NCBI GenBank assembly: GCA_000438355.1
Contig: FR901470.1
Span: 6,133-16,001, forward strand
Reading direction: 5' to 3'
Source of the DNA: Clostridium sp. CAG:273
GTDB lineage: Bacteria; Bacillota; Clostridia; TANB77; CAG-508
Length of the DNA: 9,869 nucleotides
The notes beneath the pieces are model-generated. The model made no database searches and was not told the origin of the DNA. It was given only the letters and a program-made list of their open reading frames with translations. Both the position numbers and the translations under genes were made by a program. Of this stretch, positions 1 to 6,486 are shown piece after piece. Numbering within the stretch: the first letter of the stretch is position 1; the number at the start of each line of letters is the position of its first letter.

Positions 1-57
1 CTTCATTCTTTCTGATAGTTCAGACAATTTAAAACTATTTTCTTCTAGTTCCAACAT
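1..57 (-). CDS. prfB: Start of a probable peptide chain release factor 2 (partial)
   Basis: Only the first 19 codons are in the window; the gene continues past the left edge. The ATG at 57-55 is preceded by GAAAGGA at 67-73, about 9 nt upstream, so this is a believable start. The peptide begins MLELEENSFKLSEL, a charged amphipathic helix like the N-terminus of many Clostridial RF2 proteins, and RF2 commonly follows secA in Firmicutes. RF2 reads UAA and UGA stop codons and releases the finished peptide from the ribosome. Many prfB genes carry a programmed +1 frameshift near codon 25, which would fall just outside this window. The gene starts 40 nt after the stop of the large ABC transporter gene with no convincing terminator between, so read-through from that gene is possible. 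The identification rests on a short stretch plus synteny; another coiled-coil protein is possible. Confidence 0.45.
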   Translation of the reverse strand, partial: MLELEENSFKLSELSERMK

Positions 58-97
58 ATTATCACATCCTTTCAAAATTTTTTTAATTTTTATTTAC

Positions 98-3000
98 TTA
101 TTCAGTTCTTAATGCTGTTACTGGATCTTGTTTTGCAGCTTTTCTAGAAGGTATTAATCCTCCAATTAATGTTAAAATTACACTTAATATTACTAAAATC
201 GTTCCTCCTGTAAACGGTAAAACAGCAGTAATATCTGTATTAAAGCTATGTATTATAAGATTTATTGGAATAAGTAGTAATATTGTTATTCCAATTCCCA
301 TTATTCCAGAAAATAGTCCTACTATAAAAGTTTCTGCATTAAATATTGAAGATATATTCCTTTTTGATGCTCCAATTGCTCTTAATATACCTATTTCTTT
401 TGTTCTTTCCAATACAGAAATATATGTAATAATTCCAATCATAATAGATGATACTATTAAAGAAATACTAACAAAAGCAATTAATACATAGCTTACACTA
501 TCTATAATTGTTTTTACAGAAGACATAAGTAATCCTGTTATATCTGTATATTTTATAACTTTTTCTTCATCTTCTTGACCCATTTTAGAATTATAATTAT
601 CAATAAAATCTAAAAATAATTCTTTTGAGTCAAAATTCTTAAAATAAAAACGTATACTTGTTGGTTTATCTAAATTTTGATAACCTAAGGATAAGAGATT
701 TGTATCTGCATTATGCACGGCAGCTGTTGTAGACATAGATTGCATTAAACGTCTTATCTCATCTTCATCCATTGTAAATTTAAATGCTTCTGCAAATTTG
801 CTCGTATCTATATTAAATGAAGATGCCAAAGTTTCCATAAGTTTTCCTGTTAATTCTCCAACTTTTGTTAATATTGTTTTTTGCATTGTAGCTTCAGTCA
901 TCGCTTGTGCTATTTTAGAAGTTCCAGAAACAATAGAATCTTGTTTTACTAATGTATCTACCATCTTATCTACCATAGCTGGCATTAAAATTGCTGTTGG
1001 TTCATTTGGTTTATCTGTTGTATTTTCAGATGAATTATTATTTTCATTTGTTATATCATTTGTTATATTACTTATTATATTGTTTGTTATATTGCTAATA
1101 CCATTGTCCTCTATTTCATTGTTTATAGTATTATTTCTTTTTTCTTCTTTTAGTTCAGTATTTATTCCTGACATCATTTTTACATATTGTTTTAGGAATC
1201 CTTTAATTATTCCATTATACATTTGACTAAAATTCTTTTGTGAAATTACAAATTCTTTTTCCATAGCCGCCAAAATTTTTATATTTTTTTCTTGCTTTAA
1301 TCCATTATCTACTACGCTATCTACATCGCTAAGTTTTAATTTAGCAAAACCTCCTATTGAGTTTTCTTTAATATAATCGTTTAATATATTTTTAGTAATA
1401 GTAGATAAATTATTTATTATCACCTTTTGAGCCTTCGAATTATCTGCAGTTATAGCCTCAGAAATTTCTGACATATATCCTTTAGTTATATTTTCTATGT
1501 CATCCTGAGTTATATTAATATCAAATGCTGATTCTAAGGCACTTTCGTCCACACTAACTAAATCTTGAAAATCTATATTTGTACTATTATCTTTTTCATT
1601 AAAATTCCTACCATTAAATACATTGATATCTTTATTTTTTAGCTGTTTTTTTACTATTTCAGATTCAGATGCACTATTAATTACATATTTTGTTAAGTCA
1701 CGTGTATAAAGCACCCCTGTCATATTTAAACTTTCATTTTTAGGTATAACAATACCAACTATATTTAATGGAGTAGCTTTATTGTATACCGCATTCATAA
1801 ATTCTTCATCATTTGACATATCTTTATATACATTATAGTCTTTATTAAACTTATATAAATTTGATGGTTCAATTAATTTAAGTTCAATTTTCCTTAACTC
1901 ATCATATGATATTTCTAATGGATTACTTGTATTGTCAATTTTTTCGCCTTTCATAACTTTTGAAACTAGGTTTTCTAATTCACTTATATCTTTTAGTCCT
2001 AAATTATATAATAATAAATCTGAAATTGTATTTTTAGTTGGTAAAACAAGGGCTACTTCATTATATGTTTCAGGAAATTTACCCTCTATAATTTCATACT
2101 CTGCTTCTGTCATATCCCTGCTTTCAGGTAACTCAGAAAAAATTGACATAGAACTTTCCATCATTACTGATGCTCCACCCATAATAGAAGACATTATATC
2201 ACTTGGATTTACTTTTACTAATTCATTTTTTAAATTTTTTGTATAAACAGTCGGAGCAACAGAATATTGGTAGCTTGTTAAAGAAACCATTTTATTCACT
2301 TCATCTTTATTTTCTTCAATGTATGTTTTAAAAGACTTTAAATCATTTTTTCCTACTGTCCCAAACATTTCTTCCATATTTTGCTTTTCTTCTACAGTTC
2401 TATCTGGTAAATCTAAATTTTCTTCAGATTTTCCATTTGATGAAAGTAATAATGATGCCATATCTGTTGTTTCAGATTGAACTGTTAGAGGATATGACGT
2501 TAATGTATCTTCTTGTATTTTATCTACATAATTTTGGAATCCAGAAGATAAAGCTAAAATTAATGCTATACCAATAATTCCTATTGAGCCTGCAAAAGAT
2601 GTTAAAATTGAACGTCCTTTTTTAGTAAGTAAATTGTTTAAACTTAAAGAAAATGCAGTTAATAAAGACATAGAAGATTTACCTAAATTCTTATGCTTTG
2701 GTTTTTCTTTATAAGTATTTTCTGGATTAAAAGGATTAGTATCTCCTTGTATTTCTCCATCTTTTAAATTAACAATTCTAGTAGAATATTTTTGTGCTAA
2801 TTCTGGGTTATGTGTAACCATAATTACTAGTCTATCATTTGCAACTTCTTTTAAAAGTTCCATTACCTGAACGCTAGTAGTTGAATCTAATGCACCTGTT
2901 GGTTCATCTGCAAGAAGAATATCTGGATTATTAACTAATGCTCTTGCTATTGCAACTCTCTGCATTTGTCCTCCAGACATTTGGTTAGGTTTTTTATGTA

Positions 3001-3403
3001 TTTGATTCTTTAATCCTACTTTATCTAAAGCCTGAATAGCTCTTTTTCTTCTTTCTTTTTTAGAAACACCACTTATTGTTAGTGCAAGTTCAACATTTGC
3101 AAGAATTGTTTGATGTGGTATTAAATTATAGCTTTGAAAAACAAATCCAATTGTATGATTTCTGTAGGAATCCCAATCTCTATCTTTATATTTTTTTGTT
3201 GAAATATTATTTATTATTAAATCGCCTTTATCATAATTATCCAAACCACCAATTATATTTAATAATGTTGTTTTTCCTGAACCAGAAGGTCCAAGAATAG
3301 ATACAAATTCATTGTCTCTAAAATTTAAACTTACATTATTTAATGCAATTTGAACTAAATCTCCTGTTTTATATTGTTTTGAAATATTTTTTATCTGTAA
3401 CAT
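98..3403 (-). CDS. MacB-like ABC transporter, fused ATPase and permease with a very large extracytoplasmic domain
   Basis: A protein of about 1,100 residues joining an ABC ATPase to an FtsX/MacB-type permease. The ATPase (about 1-225) has Walker A GPSGSGKTT (38-46), Q-loop Gln90, signature MSGGQ (142-146), Walker B DILLADE (161-167) and His198. A first membrane helix lies near 268-289. It is followed by about 675 residues predicted to lie outside the membrane, then three helices near 968-995, 1023-1051 and 1064-1085, with the conserved ERTKEIGILRAIGASK loop after the second. This is MacB topology, so a homodimer should form one transporter. MacB-fold proteins mostly act by mechanotransmission, moving lipoproteins, peptides or antibiotics from the outer face of the membrane; the substrate here is unknown. 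The outer domain far exceeds the roughly 200 residues of E. coli MacB and carries an Asn-rich tract near 755-797. The start is supported by AGGAG at 3409-3413, 5 nt before the ATG. No regulator or accessory gene is adjacent. Confidence 0.9.
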   Translation of the reverse strand: MLQIKNISKQYKTGDLVQIALNNVSLNFRDNEFVSILGPSGSGKTTLLNIIGGLDNYDKGDLIINNISTKKYKDRDWDSYRNHTIGFVFQSYNLIPHQTILANVELALTISGVSKKERRKRAIQALDKVGLKNQIHKKPNQMSGGQMQRVAIARALVNNPDILLADEPTGALDSTTSVQVMELLKEVANDRLVIMVTHNPELAQKYSTRIVNLKDGEIQGDTNPFNPENTYKEKPKHKNLGKSSMSLLTAFSLSLNNLLTKKGRSILTSFAGSIGIIGIALILALSSGFQNYVDKIQEDTLTSYPLTVQSETTDMASLLLSSNGKSEENLDLPDRTVEEKQNMEEMFGTVGKNDLKSFKTYIEENKDEVNKMVSLTSYQYSVAPTVYTKNLKNELVKVNPSDIMSSIMGGASVMMESSMSIFSELPESRDMTEAEYEIIEGKFPETYNEVALVLPTKNTISDLLLYNLGLKDISELENLVSKVMKGEKIDNTSNPLEISYDELRKIELKLIEPSNLYKFNKDYNVYKDMSNDEEFMNAVYNKATPLNIVGIVIPKNESLNMTGVLYTRDLTKYVINSASESEIVKKQLKNKDINVFNGRNFNEKDNSTNIDFQDLVSVDESALESAFDINITQDDIENITKGYMSEISEAITADNSKAQKVIINNLSTITKNILNDYIKENSIGGFAKLKLSDVDSVVDNGLKQEKNIKILAAMEKEFVISQKNFSQMYNGIIKGFLKQYVKMMSGINTELKEEKRNNTINNEIEDNGISNITNNIISNITNDITNENNNSSENTTDKPNEPTAILMPAMVDKMVDTLVKQDSIVSGTSKIAQAMTEATMQKTILTKVGELTGKLMETLASSFNIDTSKFAEAFKFTMDEDEIRRLMQSMSTTAAVHNADTNLLSLGYQNLDKPTSIRFYFKNFDSKELFLDFIDNYNSKMGQEDEEKVIKYTDITGLLMSSVKTIIDSVSYVLIAFVSISLIVSSIMIGIITYISVLERTKEIGILRAIGASKRNISSIFNAETFIVGLFSGIMGIGITILLLIPINLIIHSFNTDITAVLPFTGGTILVILSVILTLIGGLIPSRKAAKQDPVTALRTE
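1047..1092. repeat. 12-bp in-frame minisatellite inside the ABC transporter gene
   Basis: The 10-mer TTTGTTATAT occurs on the plus strand at 1047, 1059 and 1083, with a degenerate copy at 1071, giving a 12-bp period over about four units. On the coding (minus) strand it encodes a four-residue rhythm rich in Asn, Ile and Thr (units like ISNI, TNNI, ISNI, TNDI). The period is a multiple of three, so copy-number changes would keep the frame. It lies in the predicted extracytoplasmic domain, in a low-complexity Asn/Glu/Ser/Thr-rich linker. Confidence 0.75.
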
Positions 3404-3468
3404 AATTACTCCTAACGTTAATATTAAATAAGACCCAGTTTTGTAAATAATTATTCATTTAAATTAAT

Positions 3469-3498
3469 TTTATATTAAATTTTACAATATTGCAATAT
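3469..3498 (-). promoter_or_regulatory. Possible promoter and palindromic operator for the large ABC transporter
   Basis: A perfect 12-bp palindrome, ATATTGCAATAT, lies at 3487-3498. Read on the minus strand, its centre TTGCAA (3495-3490) could serve as a -35 box, 15 bp from TATAAA (3474-3469), which would start transcription near 3462 and leave a leader of about 58 nt. The spacer is short and the region is so AT-rich that chance matches are likely. The palindrome is the firmer part: overlapping a candidate -35, it would suit a dimeric regulator. Confidence 0.3.
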
Positions 3499-3511
3499 AA
3501 TTTATTATTAT

Positions 3512-3531
3512 AAAAGAGTATTATCTCTTTT
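3512..3531 (-). terminator. Weak hairpin at the end of the carboxypeptidase remnant
   Basis: AAAAGAG (3512-3518) and CTCTTTT (3525-3531) form a 7-bp stem with a 6-nt loop. On the minus strand the hairpin starts at the stop codon of the carboxypeptidase fragment and ends in TTTT followed by AT-rich sequence. The U-tract is short, so termination may be partial and some transcription could continue into the ABC transporter gene. Confidence 0.4.
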
Positions 3532-4172
3532 TATTTTTTTAAATAATCGGATTCATCTATAGTTTTTAAAATATAACTTACATCATCATAACGTGAAGTA
3601 TTTGATTGAGAACCCAGGCTACATATTAAAAATTCTTTTCCGTGCTTTTTATAAAGTACAATTAAATTATAATCATCTGACAATGAACCTGTTTTTACTC
3701 CTAGTACATTTTCATTATAGTATTCTGATGTTGAATCAAGAAATATATTTGTATTTTCCCAAGTTTGTTTACTTCCATCTGGTAAAATTGCAGTATAAGA
3801 TGATTGAGATACTATATCTCTAAACCATTGATGTTTTAACAATTTTTTTACTAATTTTGCTAAATCCAATACTGTTGTTTGTGCATCCATATCATACCCA
3901 CTTGGATCATACAATTTAGTATTGACATACCCTTCTTTTTCTAAATATTTATTTAAATTATTCATAAATATATTTATTCGTTCTTTAGTTGTTTTTGATT
4001 CTTTTGAAAGAATACTACCACAATAATCGGCTACAGCATAAGCTGCATCATTTCCAGATGGTACTAGCATTGCTGCAAATAGGTTTTGAAGATAATATTC
4101 TTTTTCTTTTATATTGGCGACTGATGAATCTTGTTTTGTTAATGAAAGTGAAGTTTTAGACTTCTCCTTCAT
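3531..4172 (-). pseudogene. 5'-truncated D-alanyl-D-alanine carboxypeptidase (peptidase S11 family), nucleophile missing
   Basis: The 213-residue open frame matches the C-terminal part of the penicillin-binding catalytic domain of DacA/DacF-type enzymes, which trim the terminal D-Ala from peptidoglycan stem peptides outside the cell. Visible: the SxN motif in PSGNDAAYA (Ser39-Gly40-Asn41), the DPSG turn (89-92), the KTG motif in GVKTG (Lys160-Thr161-Gly162) and the family-typical SRYDD near the end. Missing: the signal peptide and the SxxK motif carrying the catalytic serine, which should lie some 40 residues before SxN. An in-frame stop sits 18 nt before the ATG, there is no clear ribosome binding site at this ATG, and upstream frames contain no SxxK-like sequence. 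Intact family members are about 370-430 residues. I infer a gene that lost its 5' part by deletion while keeping an open 3' part. A translated, non-catalytic cytoplasmic remnant cannot be excluded. Confidence 0.8.
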
Positions 4173-4219
4173 ATAATATCTTTTATTTTAAATCATACAA
4201 AGCGACAAGTAAATTACAT

Positions 4220-4261
4220 TAATAAATTATTAATTTTCTTTAATAAATTATTAATTTTCTT
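4220..4261. repeat. Perfect 21-bp tandem duplication upstream of the carboxypeptidase remnant
   Basis: Bases 4220-4240 are repeated exactly at 4241-4261; each unit begins TAATAAATTATTA and ends TTTTCTT. Each copy contains an imperfect inverted repeat around AATAAATTATT. The repeat lies between the short leader reading frame and the truncated carboxypeptidase frame, close to where the missing 5' part of the gene should be. It may be a slippage product or a scar of the deletion. Confidence 0.85.
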
Positions 4262-4273
4262 TTTGAATTAATT

Positions 4274-4306
4274 TCATATTAGGTAATTTCTTTTAACTTC
4301 TCCCAT
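4274..4306 (-). CDS. Possible 10-codon leader reading frame
   Basis: An ATG at 4306-4304 is preceded by GAGGAG (AGGAG at 4314-4318) with a 7-nt gap, a much better translation start than the ATG of the carboxypeptidase fragment downstream. It encodes only MGEVKRNYLI before TGA. It lies about 50 nt downstream of a good extended -10 promoter. It could be the original start of the carboxypeptidase gene, cut off by the deletion that removed the signal peptide and nucleophile, or a leader peptide. The 10 residues do not look like a signal peptide beyond a few charged residues, so neither reading is firm. Confidence 0.3.
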   Translation of the reverse strand: MGEVKRNYLI

Positions 4307-4347
4307 ATCTTTTCTCCTCTTCTCTTATTTTTAATATTAAAATACAT

Positions 4348-4386
4348 GTTTGTTATTAAATTAATTATAGCAAGTTTGTTATTAAA
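4348..4386. repeat. 13-bp direct repeats flanking a promoter -10 element
   Basis: GTTTGTTATTAAA occurs exactly at 4348-4360 and 4374-4386, 26 bp apart, and a degraded third copy may follow near 4399. One copy is downstream of the -10 box at 4364-4369 and the other is in the spacer upstream, so on the minus strand they bracket it. They could be tandem sites for a regulator, or simply an old local duplication of AT-rich DNA. Confidence 0.6.
4364..4372 (-). promoter_or_regulatory. Extended -10 promoter upstream of the carboxypeptidase remnant
   Basis: On the minus strand the sequence reads TGCTATAAT: a perfect TATAAT with the TG extension (plus-strand positions 4372 to 4364). No good -35 is visible at 16-18 bp, which extended -10 promoters tolerate. 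Predicted start is near 4357, giving a transcript through the 10-codon frame, the 21-bp tandem repeat and the carboxypeptidase remnant. It begins just after the terminator of the upstream ABC operon, so this is a separate transcription unit. Confidence 0.55.
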
Positions 4387-4411
4387 ATAAAATTACAGTT
4401 TTGTAATAATC

Positions 4412-4436
4412 AAAAAAGAGCAGAATTACTGCTCTT
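4412..4436 (-). terminator. Intrinsic terminator of the GntR-ABC operon
   Basis: Arms AAGAGCAG (4416-4423) and CTGCTCTT (4429-4436) form a perfect 8-bp stem with a 5-nt loop. On the minus strand the second arm runs into six Ts in all, ending at 4412. It lies about 20 bp after the stop codon of the ABC-2 permease gene, the expected place for the end of that operon. Confidence 0.85.
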
Positions 4437-4454
4437 AATATAAAATTCTCAGTT

Positions 4455-5129
4455 TTAAAAATCTTTCTTATAAAATATTTTACATGATATTTTATAAGAA
4501 ATAAAATACATTAATATAATTACTCCAACAAGCAAAGGTATTCCATAATTATTTAAAAGATTTTCTATTATTCCTGTATTTATAACTACGTTCGTTTTCA
4601 TAAATAGGAAAGCTATTCCAGATATAATTACAACCATACCAAAAACTAATACAAACATTTGAATTCTTCCTTTTTCTGCTCCCCATTTATATATACTTGG
4701 TATTTGAATTGACTGTATTAAAGCTATACCAAACATTCCTCCTACTGTAGAAATAATTAATCCTCTATAATCTATATTTATTATGTCTTCTGGTTTTATG
4801 TAATTAATAATATTAATAACTATTATGGTAATTATTATACCAATTATTCCTCCAATTATTACAGAAGCTATTGCCAAAATAAATTTTGCCTTTACTATTT
4901 CATTCCTATTTGTTGGTAATGATAAAATGTATTTATTTGATTTTGCTATTTCATCATAATTAAATGTAGAAAGAGCTATCATCCCGACCATAGTACATAT
5001 TATAATTGGTCCAAATGTAACTGCTCTTGAACCTATTATTGCAATTCCACAAAATAAAACCATAATAATCATAGATGTTTTATAAGCTGCTAAATTATAT
5101 AAATCTTTTTTTAGTAATCCTTTTATCAT
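4455..5129 (-). CDS. ABC-2 type transporter permease, six-helix
   Basis: A 224-residue hydrophobic protein with about six membrane helices (near 17-33, 38-54, 82-110, 123-143, 155-177 and 196-215). The N-terminus MIKGLLKKDLYNL, the loop after helix two with FNYDEIAKSNKYILSLP, and the overall size fit the small ABC-2 permeases that pair with a YtrB/BcrA-like ATPase. In the membrane it would form the channel half of a transporter whose ATPase is the gene immediately upstream, probably as two permeases plus two ATPases. Related systems export or give resistance to cell-wall-active peptides and antibiotics; no substrate can be read from this sequence. The gene begins 2 nt after the ATPase stop codon, with AAGGGGG at 5140-5146 inside the end of the ATPase gene as its probable ribosome binding site, so translation is likely coupled. 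A strong terminator follows. Confidence 0.88.
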   Translation of the reverse strand: MIKGLLKKDLYNLAAYKTSMIIMVLFCGIAIIGSRAVTFGPIIICTMVGMIALSTFNYDEIAKSNKYILSLPTNRNEIVKAKFILAIASVIIGGIIGIIITIIVINIINYIKPEDIINIDYRGLIISTVGGMFGIALIQSIQIPSIYKWGAEKGRIQMFVLVFGMVVIISGIAFLFMKTNVVINTGIIENLLNNYGIPLLVGVIILMYFISYKISCKIFYKKDF

Positions 5130-5131
5130 AA

Positions 5132-5989
5132 TTATTTTTCCCCCTTTACATACAATAACATTATATCCTCAATACTAGGTTTATCTATAGTTGTTATATC
5201 GTATTTTTTTATAATATTTTCCTTATTATCTGTTAAAACTTCATATTGATATTTTTCTTGTTTAAATCTTATATAATCTTGTTCATCTATTTTTGAAAAA
5301 TCTTCTTTACTACATTTGATTATTCCATAATTTTCTAATAATTCTATAGTTGGAAGATTAAAAATTATCTCTCCATTTTTTATAAATACAATATAGTCTG
5401 ATATATGTTCTAAATCTGTTGTTATATGAGTAGAAATGAAAATTGACCTTGTTTCATCTTCTTCTATATAATTTCTAAAAATATCTAAAATTTCGTTTCT
5501 GACAACTGGATCTAATCCACTTGTTGGCTCATCTAAAATAAGAAGTTTAGGATTATGAGAAATTGCAGTTGCAATTTTTAATTTCATTTTCATACCACTT
5601 GAATAATCCTTTAATAATTTATTTATTGGCAAATTAAATTGTTTTAAATAATTTATATATTTGTTTTCATTCCATTCATTATAAATATCTTTCATAATAG
5701 AATTTATTTGTTTAGCTGTTAAATACTCTGATAAAAAGCTATCATCTAAAACGACTCCGATATTTTGTTTTATTTCTTTTTCATACTGTTTTATATTTTT
5801 ACCTAATATTTTTATACTTCCACTTGAGTTTGTTATATTCAAAATTGATTTTATTGTTGTCGTTTTTCCAGCTCCATTTTCTCCTACAAATCCTACTATA
5901 CTTCCTTTTGGTACTGTAAAATTAATGTTTTTCAATTCGAAAGTATCATATTTCTTTGATAAATTATTTACCTCTATGTTATTTTCCAT
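5132..5989 (-). CDS. ABC transporter ATP-binding protein, YtrB/BcrA type
   Basis: This 285-residue cytoplasmic ATPase would power the ABC-2 permease encoded directly downstream. Walker A is GENGAGKTT (36-44), Walker B is LLILDEP (149-155), the D-loop is SGLDP (157-161) and the switch histidine is His188 in FISTHIT. The signature is SSGMK (130-134) rather than LSGGQ, and the usual Q-loop glutamine is replaced by an Asp-containing segment, GVVLDDSFL; both deviations are common in this subfamily and do not suggest inactivation. After the core (about 1-210) comes a family-variable tail of about 75 residues. The gene starts 1 nt after the stop of the GntR gene; AAGGGGG at 5999-6005, within that gene's last codons, is the probable ribosome binding site. 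Regulator, ATPase and permease thus form one tightly packed transcription unit under the regulator's control. Confidence 0.92.
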   Translation of the reverse strand: MENNIEVNNLSKKYDTFELKNINFTVPKGSIVGFVGENGAGKTTTIKSILNITNSSGSIKILGKNIKQYEKEIKQNIGVVLDDSFLSEYLTAKQINSIMKDIYNEWNENKYINYLKQFNLPINKLLKDYSSGMKMKLKIATAISHNPKLLILDEPTSGLDPVVRNEILDIFRNYIEEDETRSIFISTHITTDLEHISDYIVFIKNGEIIFNLPTIELLENYGIIKCSKEDFSKIDEQDYIRFKQEKYQYEVLTDNKENIIKKYDITTIDKPSIEDIMLLYVKGEK

Positions 5990-5990
5990 G

Positions 5991-6368
5991 CTATATTTCC
6001 CCCTTATACATTAATTTAAAAAGCTCTATAATTTCTTTTTCAGATATATCTGACATTTGTGCTAATTTAATAATCTTTTCTATATAATTTTGTATTTCTT
6101 TTCTTTTTTTCTCCTGTACTAACTCTGAATTCTTTGGAGCTACAAAACTTCCCTTTCCTTGTACACTTTTTATATAACCTTCTTTTTCTAATTCATCATA
6201 AGCCTTTTTAACTGTTAAAAAACTTATTTTTAAATCATTTGCCATTACTCTAACAGATGGTAACATATCTTCTTCTCTTAATTCATTATTCAATATTGCT
6301 TGTTTTATTGATTGCTTTATTTGTTCATATATAGGTACACTACTACTGTTACTTATAATAATATTCAT
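5991..6368 (-). CDS. GntR-family transcriptional regulator, YtrA subfamily
   Basis: A 125-residue regulator with an N-terminal winged helix-turn-helix (about 11-77). VPIYEQIKQSIKQAIL, the DMLPSVRVMANDLKIS segment, the recognition region TVKKAYDELEKEGYI and the wing GKGSFVAP are classic GntR signatures. The C-terminal part is only about 48 residues, mostly two helices, which marks the YtrA subfamily: it makes dimers and lacks a large ligand-binding domain. YtrA-type proteins usually repress their own operon, which encodes ABC transporters and is induced by cell-wall antibiotics. Here it heads an operon with an ABC ATPase and permease, and its promoter region holds a dense repeat array likely to be its operator. 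The start is supported by a near-perfect AAGGAGG at 6374-6380, 5 nt from the ATG. Confidence 0.93.
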   Translation of the reverse strand: MNIIISNSSSVPIYEQIKQSIKQAILNNELREEDMLPSVRVMANDLKISFLTVKKAYDELEKEGYIKSVQGKGSFVAPKNSELVQEKKRKEIQNYIEKIIKLAQMSDISEKEIIELFKLMYKGEI

Positions 6369-6386
6369 AAGATCCTCCTTTTTTCT

Positions 6387-6413
6387 TATAACACTGTATA
6401 ACAGTATATAACA
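6387..6413. promoter_or_regulatory. Operator-like array: three 7-bp repeats spaced exactly 10 bp, with an internal inverted repeat
   Basis: TATAACA occurs at 6387, 6397 and 6407, so each copy starts exactly 10 bp after the last and would lie on the same face of the helix. Overlapping the middle copy is the inverted repeat ACTGT-ATA-ACAGT (6393-6405). The whole array covers the -10 and start region of the GntR operon promoter. This is where an autorepressor would be expected to bind; assigning it to the adjacent YtrA-type protein is inference from position. Confidence 0.7.
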
Positions 6414-6421
6414 TTTGTCAA
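6395..6421 (-). promoter_or_regulatory. Promoter of the GntR-ABC operon
   Basis: On the minus strand a perfect -35 TTGACA (6421-6416) is followed after a short 15-bp spacer by -10 TATACA (6400-6395), which has the TG extension at 6403-6402. Start is predicted near 6388, giving a leader of about 20 nt that still contains the AAGGAGG site. The short spacer may be compensated by the extended -10. The repeat array overlaps everything from the spacer to the start site. Confidence 0.6.
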
Positions 6422-6445
6422 TATCTTTTTTTATCTTTATATAAC

Positions 6446-6486
6446 AAAAAAAGCAAATGCTTGTTTTATTAGCACTTTGCTTTTTT
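6446..6486 (-). terminator. Strong intrinsic terminator of secA
   Basis: Arms at 6447-6460 and 6472-6486 pair over about 14 bp (six A/T pairs, then GC, AAA/TTT, then TGC/GCA with one bulged base) around an 11-nt loop, and on the minus strand the hairpin ends in a run of Ts. It lies 30 bp after the secA stop codon. The A-run and T-run on both sides could let it act in both directions. It separates secA from the GntR operon. Confidence 0.9.

Noticed and set aside
58..97. Possible terminator between the large ABC transporter and the left-edge gene
   Set aside because: Only A-runs and T-runs with a very weak AAAATT/AATTTT-like pairing; no stable stem.
798..3300. Plus-strand open frames at 798-1226, 1932-2246 and 3076-3300
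   Set aside because: They lie antisense within the ABC transporter gene, whose protein is clearly recognisable, and have no recognisable domain or good ribosome binding site. They reflect low stop density opposite an AT-rich gene.
3418..3447. TTTACA-18-TATTAA on the minus strand as the promoter of the large ABC transporter
   Set aside because: The boxes look fair, but transcription would start around 3411, inside the ribosome binding site at 3409-3413, leaving no usable leader.
3593..3823. Plus-strand open frame opposite the carboxypeptidase remnant
   Set aside because: The minus-strand frame carries SGN and KTG motifs of a known family; the antisense product resembles nothing.
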